From: CAZMOK01 sp964644135
Lineage (GTDB): Bacteria > Bacteroidota > Bacteroidia > Bacteroidales > JAGOPY01
Length of the DNA stretch: 9,720 nt
NCBI GenBank assembly: GCA_964644135.1
Contig: CAZXWD010000111.1
Location: forward strand, 1-9,720
Reading direction: 5' to 3'
The notes under the pieces are model-generated. The model made no database searches. It had not been told where the DNA came from and worked only from the letters and a program-made list of their open reading frames with translations. Below, in pieces: positions 1 to 5,916 of the stretch (position 1 is the stretch's first letter; each line of letters opens with the position of its first letter). The position numbers and the translations under genes were made by a program.

Positions 1-1
1 A

Positions 2-610
2 TACCCTTACCTGCCCAGCGGAGTCATTTTGGCATCCGATATCCAGGAAGGGCTTTACATTTTAGATATTGACTATATCCGTGCCTCTTTCCTCGAAGGA
101 GTGGTGACTGATGCGAACACAGGAAACCCGCTTTTCAATGTACGGGTCGAAATACTAGGGGCAGGACAGGTGACGCAAACTGCTTTCGACGGGTCCTACG
201 AGTTCGGAAGCACCATTTCCGGAACATTTGATGTTGAGTATTCGAAAGCCGGTTACTCAGATAAAATAATGGAGGACGTACAGATCACAAATGGTGAGAT
301 CACCAATCTGGATGTCGAGCTTGATAATTTGTTTGTTGGCCTTGATGAAGAAACCGGCCGGGAAATTGAAATATCAATGTTCCCTAATCCTTTCAGGCAG
401 GATATAGCTGTAGAGTTCAACCTTGAAAACCAGGAAGGGCCCTTAACGGTTTCCATTTTTAACACCATGGGCAAAGAGATGGAAACTTTTGCCGCCGTCA
501 ATGATCAGGACAGGTTAACCCTGGGCAATACTCTTCCTTCCGGGATTTACTTTATAAGGATCAGCAGCGGTTCCCGACTGATAAAGGCTGAAAGGATCAT
601 TAAGTATTGA
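2..610 (+). CDS. C-terminal part of a secreted protein (probable choice-of-anchor B / LVIVD propeller) with T9SS sorting domain
   Basis: The gene is cut by the left window edge: the frame is open from base 2 without a start and ends in TGA, leaving about 202 residues. The first visible residues (PYLPSGVILASDIQEGLYIL) resemble the last blade of choice-of-anchor B / LVIVD-type secreted beta-propellers; this call rests on a short stretch. Residues about 30-108 form a carboxypeptidase-regulatory-like (CNA-B-like) beta-sandwich (EGVVTDANTGNPL, then DGSYEFG). From about residue 123 there is a typical T9SS type A sorting domain: FPNPF, a central MGKE turn, LPSGIYFIRI and a basic end (ERIIKY). The product is therefore expected to cross the inner membrane by Sec and the outer membrane by T9SS. 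It converges on the VCBS gene with only 13 bases between stops and no clear terminator hairpin. The sorting domain is near certain; the N-terminal family is tentative. Confidence 0.85.
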   Translation, partial: YPYLPSGVILASDIQEGLYILDIDYIRASFLEGVVTDANTGNPLFNVRVEILGAGQVTQTAFDGSYEFGSTISGTFDVEYSKAGYSDKIMEDVQITNGEITNLDVELDNLFVGLDEETGREIEISMFPNPFRQDIAVEFNLENQEGPLTVSIFNTMGKEMETFAAVNDQDRLTLGNTLPSGIYFIRISSGSRLIKAERIIKY

Positions 611-623
611 TGGCCTTTGGCTA

Positions 624-2822
624 TTATAATTTGATGAATTTCCCTGAAAGTGCCTGGTCCTCATATTGCAGCACCACGGCGTAAAATCCCGTTTCAAGAT
701 TAGAAACATCAACAGGAAAACCCCTATCCGAGCTGGTACATTCTACAGAGTGAACCGTCTTTCCAATCATATCTACAATTGTAACCTGCACTGTGGTACT
801 GACGGGTTTTCCGGGTAATTCGATGTTTATAAGATCCCGGGCGGGATTAGGGTATATCCTGAGGCCGGGTTTTTCTCCCCGGAACTGATCGATACCAAGG
901 TTTGGAGGGATCCCGTATTTCAAGAGCCCGAGCCCTCCGGAAAGTTTCCCGGTAACGAATTCAAGCCGTCCGTCAGCATTGATATCCGAGCCGTTCACAT
1001 TTACATTGACACCGTTCAGGTAAAGGGAGTCAACAAGGTTGAAATCCCCACCAAGATTGTTGTCAATGTTATTGAAAAGGTAAAGCCATCCCTGTTCCGA
1101 TCCCACGTAAAGAATTGTATTGCCAAGGCTGTCGTAAGTCATGAAAGGGGCGCTGTACCCTGTGCAGCATTCCGGCATCACATCGATGCCTCCAAGCTCT
1201 TCAATTGTTGGTTCACTACTGAATTCAGGGTCACCAGGTGAGCCTGTATTTTCATAATACCGGATCGTCCCGCTCCTCTCCCCTGCCAGGAGATCGGGAA
1301 GGCCATCACGGTTGACATCGAACACAAGGGGCTTTGCCGACTGCCCTGCGTCGATGTCAAAATAGTTCGGTACCGTAAGCTGGAGATCAGCAGGGTTCCC
1401 GGGCCCGGCTACATTCTCAAAAAAATGGAACTTTCCTTCTTCATCCCCCAGCAGCATATCCATATCCTGGTCGTTGTCGAGGTCACCGAATGCAGGGTAG
1501 GCTCCTTCAAAGTTAAATACCCCGGTCCCTGCAAAATCATCCGTCACTACCTCAAATTCCGGCATTTCATCAGTACCTGTATTCCTGAGCAGCATCAGGC
1601 GGCTGGAGTAACTGGCCGTTTCTTCAAAATAACCATAGCTTCCGGCTACAATATCCGTCAATCCATCGGCATTTTCATCAAAAAACACAGGATATGAGCC
1701 CTCCCCAAGGTCGATCATCCCTTCCTGCAGGAAATCATCCTGCTCAAAAGTGAAATCGGGTTCATTTTGTAAGCCTTTGTTAAGGTAGAGCCAGATGTTA
1801 TCATAATTTTCAGATGTATTGGGGTTGTTGGGCGCCACAAGCAGGTCTTTTAACCCGTCGTTGTCGACATCGAGATGGTAGGCAGCAGGGAAAACGGTTA
1901 TGTCAACCGGATCGGGGCCTGAAGGGAAGGATGTGTTCTGGTCGACCATTACAGAGCCGATTGTAGTTCCACCGTTCTCAAGCATTACCAGGTTGTTAAA
2001 GGTTATATCGCCAATGAGGAGGTCTTTCACACCCGACCCCGTGAGGTCAATTGCAAGCACAGTGGACCCGGGATGCCTTCCGTCCTTTTCAGGGTTGGCA
2101 ACATTCACCTCGCAGGTATCGAACAGGGTAACTGTGTTGTTGTTCCCGTCTTCCGAAAAATACCCCCAGCAGGCATTCCGCAGTTCGAAGTCCAGTTCGT
2201 CACAGTTACCGTTATTTTCTATTGAAAGATTCTTGTGATATTCCAATGTGTTACCAATTACGTTAAAGGCCAGGATATCAAGATCACCGTCACCGTCGAT
2301 GTCAATTATTGATGGAATATCGGGTGGTGCAACATACAGGGGGGGCACTCCGTCAAGGCCGGAAGTCTGGAGTATGGGGGTGACAAGATTGAACTGAATG
2401 CTGTTGCCGGGGCCCGGATCGTTCCTGTAAACCCTTATGCCGCCGGGCACCGATGTGAAAATATCTTCCCTGCCGTCACAATTGTAGTCCCTTAAGAGCA
2501 TCCAGTTACGCATGGGCGGAAAGTAGATCTCGTATTCAGGGGAGTGCCTGTAGCTGATCTCCCCGTTATCACCAGTATTGATGAAAGTCTTTACCGATCC
2601 GTAAAAATCCCGTTCAAAAGCCACGAGGTCTTTCTTTCCGTCATTGTTGAGGTCGATCTCTGAAAACTGTGGTGAATTAAGCCCGCCAGCCCACGGATTG
2701 GTCAGTGAAACACTTGCCTTTGAAACTGTAACCGAGTTATAAGGAATAAGGGGTATCTGGCCAAAAAGGCCTTCTGATAAAAATATCATCCACACGAAAC
2801 ACAGAAGTACATATCGACTCAT
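624..2822 (-). CDS. Secreted FG-GAP/VCBS repeat protein with T9SS sorting domain
   Basis: This 732-residue protein has a Sec signal peptide (about residues 1-21, ending LFGQ). Its body carries nine Asp/Asn-rich calcium-loop motifs typical of FG-GAP/VCBS (integrin-like) propeller blades: DLNNDGKKD 57-65, DYNCDGRED 112-120, DIDGDGDLD 174-182, DLTGSGVKD 259-267, DVDNDGLKD 318-326, DENADGLTD 382-390, DLDNDQDMD 447-455, DVNRDGLPD 502-510 and DINADGRLE 613-621. Several are followed by blade strands such as YYENTG or LLRNTG. Residues about 655-732 are a T9SS type A sorting domain (IYPNPA, MIGKTV, ETGFYAVVL, GKFIKL). Such repeats bind calcium and usually mediate protein or glycan contacts at the cell surface; I see no catalytic motif. 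Cysteines are few (pair at 552-553; others at 115, 207, 218, 237). The ATG lies one base after the stop of the peroxidase gene (TAG-G-ATG), so the two are probably translationally coupled. Its ligand is unknown. Confidence 0.9.
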   Translation of the reverse strand: MSRYVLLCFVWMIFLSEGLFGQIPLIPYNSVTVSKASVSLTNPWAGGLNSPQFSEIDLNNDGKKDLVAFERDFYGSVKTFINTGDNGEISYRHSPEYEIYFPPMRNWMLLRDYNCDGREDIFTSVPGGIRVYRNDPGPGNSIQFNLVTPILQTSGLDGVPPLYVAPPDIPSIIDIDGDGDLDILAFNVIGNTLEYHKNLSIENNGNCDELDFELRNACWGYFSEDGNNNTVTLFDTCEVNVANPEKDGRHPGSTVLAIDLTGSGVKDLLIGDITFNNLVMLENGGTTIGSVMVDQNTSFPSGPDPVDITVFPAAYHLDVDNDGLKDLLVAPNNPNTSENYDNIWLYLNKGLQNEPDFTFEQDDFLQEGMIDLGEGSYPVFFDENADGLTDIVAGSYGYFEETASYSSRLMLLRNTGTDEMPEFEVVTDDFAGTGVFNFEGAYPAFGDLDNDQDMDMLLGDEEGKFHFFENVAGPGNPADLQLTVPNYFDIDAGQSAKPLVFDVNRDGLPDLLAGERSGTIRYYENTGSPGDPEFSSEPTIEELGGIDVMPECCTGYSAPFMTYDSLGNTILYVGSEQGWLYLFNNIDNNLGGDFNLVDSLYLNGVNVNVNGSDINADGRLEFVTGKLSGGLGLLKYGIPPNLGIDQFRGEKPGLRIYPNPARDLINIELPGKPVSTTVQVTIVDMIGKTVHSVECTSSDRGFPVDVSNLETGFYAVVLQYEDQALSGKFIKL

Positions 2823-2823
2823 C

Positions 2824-3915
2824 CTAAAAAGGATTTGAATATTCGGGATTATTCACAAAGGTAGTGTCAGTAAGAGTTTTGATAAAGGCAATCAGGCTTT
2901 CTTTTTCTTCCTGTGTAAGCTGAACGCCTCCCTCATTCACATTTTTCATCAACGGGTCGATGGTAGGGGAAAATTTCAGCCCTTCGCTGTAGAAATCGAT
3001 CACCTCCTCAAGGGTTTCAAACCTGCCATCATGCATATAGGGGGCCGTAAAAACAAGGTTTCTCAGGGTAGGGGTGCGGAATTTGCCAATGTCGTTCGGA
3101 TCTCCGGTCACCTCATACAGTCCCCTGTCGGTAAATATTGAATCGAGCCCGTTGTTATGGAATTCATTGTCGGTGAAAAGAATGGTGGAATGGCAATGGA
3201 AGCAGTCTCCTTTTTCGGTGAAGAATACCTCAAATCCCTTTGTTTCTGCAAGGGATAGCTGCACTTCCCCACGAAGGTAGCGGTCCCATTTGGAATTGCC
3301 TGAAATCAGGGTCCGCTCAAACTGGGCCAGCGCCTTCACCACATGCATTGAATCAAGGTCCCTTGTCCCGAAGGCATCGAAGAACAGGTCAGGATATGAT
3401 TCGTGCGCTTTCAAAGCAGCCACTGCCTGCGGCCATGTATTGTGCATCTCTACAGGATTTCTTACCGGTTCAAAAGCCTGCTCTTCCAGTGTACTGGCGC
3501 TTCCGTCCCAGTTATGCCCACGTATCCAACCGGCATTCAGCAACGACATCGAATTGCGGAACCCTTCAATTCCATCTATACCAGTACTGAATTTTTTTCC
3601 ATTGTCGGTAAAGGAAAAATCCTGAGCGTGGCAACTGGCGCACGACTGTGTATTGTCGGCCGAAAGGATGGGATCGTAAAACAACATCCGTCCCAGCTTC
3701 ACTCCTTCAACAGTCATCTGATTGTCAGCAGGTATGTCCATATCGGGAAAACCCTGCGGGATAACCAGCTCGTAAGGTGTGGGATCGAACACTTCAGGCC
3801 CGGGCTGATCGGGGGGATCATTTTTTTTGCAGCTTGTGCATAGTACCAAAATTGCTGAAAGAAGCAGTAAAATGTATTTTGAAATTGTATTTATTTTTTT
3901 CAATCTGGTCAGCAA
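2824..3915 (-). CDS. Di-heme cytochrome c peroxidase family lipoprotein, MauG/MbnH-like
   Basis: This 363-residue product has a lipoprotein signal: a hydrophobic run at 14-25, then Cys26/Cys29 followed by KK, so it is probably anchored in the periplasm or outer membrane. Two c-type heme sites are present, CASCH at 92-96 and CFHCH at 238-242, the layout and length usual for bacterial di-heme peroxidases. Family motifs include GHNWDGSASTLEEQ with Trp136, VRNPVEM, ALAQFERTL, FRTPTLRN and APYMHDGRFETLEE. By my recall of the family, Trp136 matches the inter-heme Trp (MauG Trp93), and Tyr309 in EEVIDFYSEG sits where classical peroxidases have the axial Met and MauG/MbnH have Tyr. This favours a high-valent amino-acid-oxidising enzyme over a plain H2O2 scavenger. 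The upstream neighbour encodes an MbnP-like protein, its likely substrate. There is no ATG near the signal peptide: the best start is TTG at 3915, an alternative TTG is at 3903, and an in-frame stop lies at 3940-3942. Family is sure; subtype is inference. Confidence 0.92.
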   Translation of the reverse strand: MLTRLKKINTISKYILLLLSAILVLCTSCKKNDPPDQPGPEVFDPTPYELVIPQGFPDMDIPADNQMTVEGVKLGRMLFYDPILSADNTQSCASCHAQDFSFTDNGKKFSTGIDGIEGFRNSMSLLNAGWIRGHNWDGSASTLEEQAFEPVRNPVEMHNTWPQAVAALKAHESYPDLFFDAFGTRDLDSMHVVKALAQFERTLISGNSKWDRYLRGEVQLSLAETKGFEVFFTEKGDCFHCHSTILFTDNEFHNNGLDSIFTDRGLYEVTGDPNDIGKFRTPTLRNLVFTAPYMHDGRFETLEEVIDFYSEGLKFSPTIDPLMKNVNEGGVQLTQEEKESLIAFIKTLTDTTFVNNPEYSNPF

Positions 3916-4097
3916 AGTTGTAAAATTAAAATTAATACGTCACGGATATATTATTTACCCACCCCCTGGCTTCGCCTTCCCCCTCCCTACTGGTAGGGAG
4001 GGGGATCGAGGGGGAGGGTATGAGATATTTACAATTATCAGTTATCAATTATCAGTTCATTATTAATTATTCATTGTTAATTGTTCATTGTTCATTG
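3916..4097. other. Spacer between the MbnP-like and peroxidase genes
   Basis: These 182 bases lie inside a minus-strand gene cluster and code for no protein I can support. They hold a nested G/C-rich inverted repeat (3957-4019) followed by an A/T-rich tandem repeat (from about 4032) that runs into the end of the MbnP-like gene. The remaining bases next to the peroxidase start (3916-3956) are A/T-rich. A weak promoter-like CAACTTTG is visible on the minus strand there, but it fails the TA of the TAnnTTTG consensus. Confidence 0.7.
3957..4019. repeat. Nested G/C-rich inverted repeat (REP/MITE-like intergenic element)
   Basis: Inner arms at 3979-3990 and 3993-4004 are perfect 12-base complements (CCCCCTCCCTAC / GTAGGGAGGGGG). 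They would fold into an 11-bp stem with a four-base loop. Outer arms at 3957-3967 and 4009-4019 match over 11 bases with one mismatch (ACCCACCCCCT against AGGGGGAGGGT). A small GGC-TTC-GCC hairpin sits at 3968-3976. Similar C/G-rich palindromes between genes are, as I recall, scattered through many Bacteroidota genomes, so this is probably a dispersed repeat. There is no T-tract after the stem on the minus strand, so it does not look like a classical intrinsic terminator. In the transcript it could stabilise or attenuate the downstream message. Confidence 0.75.
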
Positions 4098-4105
4098 TTA
4101 ATTAA
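4032..4105. repeat. A/T-rich short tandem repeat overlapping a gene end
   Basis: CAATTATCAGTT occurs at 4032-4043 and again at 4046-4057, a 14-base period. From 4070 a 7-base pattern alternates between TTCATTG and TTGTTAA forms; TTCATTGTTAATT is at 4070-4082 and 4091-4103 with another TTCATTG at 4084-4090. The array includes the TAA stop (4098-4100) and the last codons of the MbnP-like gene. Such arrays can change copy number by slippage. It directly adjoins the G/C-rich inverted repeat, so the two may be one composite element. Confidence 0.7.
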
Positions 4106-4856
4106 CACTAAACGGTGTTTCAAAAACAAACACATCCCCACCGTTTTCCTGAAGTTTCTGCTGTATTTCCTGGTTTCCCATCATCATGGTCATTTCATTC
4201 AGGTCGAAGGTATTGGGGTTCTCCCACCATTTGCTTATATCCATTTTGATAAAAAGAGTTACTTCACTTTCCGAAACAGTAAAAGCTGAACCGGCCAGGG
4301 TGACCTCGATAAAGTTCTGGTTACCGTTGGTTGGCCCTGTATGGGCCTGGAAGTTGTTTATAGTACCTGCTGAGTCGACCTTCCCTTCCAGTTTCATGTA
4401 ATGATATCCCGAACCCAGCGTGGGGGGCCATTCCATGTTGTTCTCAGGGGGGTTGGGGAAAGTGCCGGCAACGTTCTTTTCTGTGCTCAGCCCGAAAATA
4501 AAGGAAACAGAGGTATAATCGCCGGCCGGTATCTTCTCTTCCGGTGAAAATGTCATTGTGCTTTTTGTTTGACCGTCGACATAAAACTCATCGTCAACAT
4601 AAATTTCAGCACCGTCAGCTCTTTCGAGGATAAAGTCCGATATAAAATACTGTAGCCTTGAAACACTGTACAGGTTTCCGAAAGCATTGGAATATTTGAT
4701 GTTATCGAATTCCACCTCCTCATTCCCGACGAAATGCATCATTTGGATATTCAACTTTGCTTCAGAAGGCTCGTTTTCTTCATCCTTCTTGCAGGATGCA
4801 AGTACGAGGCTTAAAGAGACAAGCAATACAAAATATAAAAGGAATCTTTTGATCAT
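4098..4856 (-). CDS. MbnP-like lipoprotein (putative copper-binding partner of the di-heme enzyme)
   Basis: This 252-residue protein begins with a lipoprotein signal peptide, lipobox LASC with Cys22, then KKDEENE, an acidic stretch resembling a lipoprotein export signal for surface display. The body follows the MbnP-like pattern: LNIQMMHFVGNEEVEFDN, then YSVSRLQYFISDFIL (63-77), an AGDYTSVSFIFGLS segment (111-124), GSGYHYMKLEGKV (148-160) and a late all-beta segment. Possible metal or modification residues are Trp143, Trp210-Trp211, His41, His152, His172 and the Met cluster at 222-226 (MTMMM). In methanotroph MbnP a Trp is oxidised to kynurenine by the MbnH partner and the protein binds copper; the next gene here encodes an MbnH-like enzyme. 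Family members often show a YWTW-type motif before SGY, but here it reads MEWPPTLGSGY with one Trp, so the exact site may differ. The last codons lie in a tandem repeat. Family call is good; copper binding is inferred. Confidence 0.82.
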   Translation of the reverse strand: MIKRFLLYFVLLVSLSLVLASCKKDEENEPSEAKLNIQMMHFVGNEEVEFDNIKYSNAFGNLYSVSRLQYFISDFILERADGAEIYVDDEFYVDGQTKSTMTFSPEEKIPAGDYTSVSFIFGLSTEKNVAGTFPNPPENNMEWPPTLGSGYHYMKLEGKVDSAGTINNFQAHTGPTNGNQNFIEVTLAGSAFTVSESEVTLFIKMDISKWWENPNTFDLNEMTMMMGNQEIQQKLQENGGDVFVFETPFSVN

Positions 4857-4885
4857 TGTTTTCAGGGATCAACTGTTATTACTAC

Positions 4886-4893
4886 CAAATATA
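4886..4893 (-). promoter_or_regulatory. Candidate -7 element for the MbnP-like cluster
   Basis: TATATTTG on the minus strand matches the Bacteroidota -7 consensus TAnnTTTG. It lies about 30 bases before the ATG at 4856, giving a short leader. I found no TTTG at the expected -33 distance; the nearest is only 11 bases upstream. The call rests on the -7 match and its position. Confidence 0.4.
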
Positions 4894-4993
4894 CTTAAGA
4901 CAATCAAAAAGGTATATTTGTTCTGATAAACGAAAAAAAAGCCCGGAGATTTCAGGATATAATCAAAATAGATGGTACGGGTAGTATCTATTA

Positions 4994-5025
4994 TTTGGAA
5001 TTCAGGTCTGTCAGCCGTATATTTG
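4994..5025 (+). promoter_or_regulatory. Bacteroidota-type promoter for the choice-of-anchor V gene
   Basis: TTTG at 4994-4997 and TATATTTG at 5018-5025 are 20 bases apart, a close fit to the Bacteroidota housekeeping promoter (TTTG, about 19-21 bases, TAnnTTTG). Transcription would start near 5030, leaving a leader of about 40 A-rich bases before the ATG at 5070 with no Shine-Dalgarno sequence, as is normal in this phylum. The esterase gene 52 bases downstream of the first gene has no promoter match of its own and may be read from here. Confidence 0.6.
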
Positions 5026-5069
5026 CTAATTAACATATGTAATTTAGTTTTATTAAAAAAAACAATTGT

Positions 5070-5864
5070 ATGAAAAAGATCTACACCTTTTTAGCCATAT
5101 TCTCCATGCCTGTTGTTTTGCTTCTGATGGCCAATTCGGGCGGCAGCCAGGGGGGGTATACCGGGTCTCCCGGCGACGGCGAAAACACCTGCGTGGCTTG
5201 TCATAGCGGAAGTGATGTTATAAACCAGGAAGGCTGGATTACCTCAGATATCCCGCCTGAAGGATATACCCCGGGAATGGAATATACAATAACTGTGACC
5301 GGCAACCATGAGAATGTCCAGAAATTCGGTTTTGAGCTCACAGCCGAAACCGATGACCAGGCACGCGTAGGTGAATTTATCATTCTTGATACACGGACAC
5401 AACATGCTGCCGGCAGCAATCAGAGAGTGACCCATACCTCGGAAGGCACAGCCCCGAGCGGGGATTCGAACAGTTGGGAAACCACGTGGGTTGCACCGGT
5501 AGACGGGGCAGGCAAAGTCACCTTTTACACGGCACTGAATGCTGCCAATGGTAATAACAGTACCAGCGGCGACCAGATCTACACTTCCAAGCTGGCAGTT
5601 AATGAAGCCTCAACAGGCATTGCCGGCCTAAGCCTTGAAAACCAGGTGGAAATTTATCCGAATCCAGCTAATTCGGTTGTGAACATAACCGTACCTGTCC
5701 GTTCTGAAATAAGAATAATCGACATTACAGGACAGGAAGTGCTAGCTATTGAAGAAGCTTCTGAAAAGGATGCTATTGATGTGAGTTTCCTGAGCAGAGG
5801 CATCTATTTTGTCAGGATCAGCTCTGGCACAGATGTGGCAAGTGTTAAGATGCTGAAGAATTGA
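5070..5864 (+). CDS. Choice-of-anchor V (Reeler-like) protein with a CXXCH motif and T9SS sorting domain
   Basis: This 264-residue secreted protein has a signal peptide of about 21 residues (MKKIYTFLAIFSMPVVLLLM). Next comes GGYTGSPGDGENTCVACHSG, the N-terminal signature of choice-of-anchor V proteins, with one CXXCH at 41-45 that could bind a c-type heme covalently. Residues about 60-178 form a Reeler-like beta-sandwich (PGMEYTITVTG, KFGFELTAE, SWETTWVAP, KVTFYTALNAANG). The T9SS type A sorting domain starts at YPNP (196-199) and ends LSRGIYFVRISSG...VKMLKN. Other histidines that could ligate the heme are 80, 112 and 122. The gene is divergent from the MbnP-like cluster across a shared regulatory region. 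If the motif carries heme, the protein would be a mono-heme cytochrome attached to or released from the cell surface. The family is common in Bacteroidota but I know of no settled function. Confidence 0.85.
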   Translation: MKKIYTFLAIFSMPVVLLLMANSGGSQGGYTGSPGDGENTCVACHSGSDVINQEGWITSDIPPEGYTPGMEYTITVTGNHENVQKFGFELTAETDDQARVGEFIILDTRTQHAAGSNQRVTHTSEGTAPSGDSNSWETTWVAPVDGAGKVTFYTALNAANGNNSTSGDQIYTSKLAVNEASTGIAGLSLENQVEIYPNPANSVVNITVPVRSEIRIIDITGQEVLAIEEASEKDAIDVSFLSRGIYFVRISSGTDVASVKMLKN

Positions 5865-5916
5865 TTCCGTCATCTTTTTACTACTTTTACTTCTTCATTC
5901 AATAACTGATAAAAAC

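Larger units (their letters stand above)
4857..5069. promoter_or_regulatory. Divergent intergenic promoter region
   Basis: These 213 bases separate the minus-strand MbnP-like cluster from the plus-strand CXXCH-protein gene. They hold three matches to the Bacteroidota -7 element TAnnTTTG, each reading TATATTTG: on the minus strand at 4893-4886, and on the plus strand at 4913-4920 and 5018-5025. The first two are the arms of an inverted repeat (CAAATATAC at 4886-4894 and GTATATTTG at 4912-4920) with a 17-base spacer, which could be a dyad operator. I see no coding sequence here. Confidence 0.6.

Noticed and set aside
611..623. Terminator between the two convergent genes at the left.
   Set aside because: Only 13 bases separate the stops and no convincing inverted repeat is visible there.
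1425..2238. Plus-strand frames opposite the VCBS gene.
   Set aside because: The minus-strand gene has nine regularly spaced calcium-loop motifs here, so the opposite frames are incidental.
3240..3843. Overlapping plus-strand frames opposite the di-heme enzyme gene.
   Set aside because: They are shadows of the strongly supported peroxidase gene; none has a recognisable domain or signal sequence.
3979..4004. Intrinsic terminator after the MbnP-like gene.
   Set aside because: The stem is strong, but no U-run follows it on the minus-strand transcript, and the next gene in the same direction lies just downstream. A dispersed repeat fits better.
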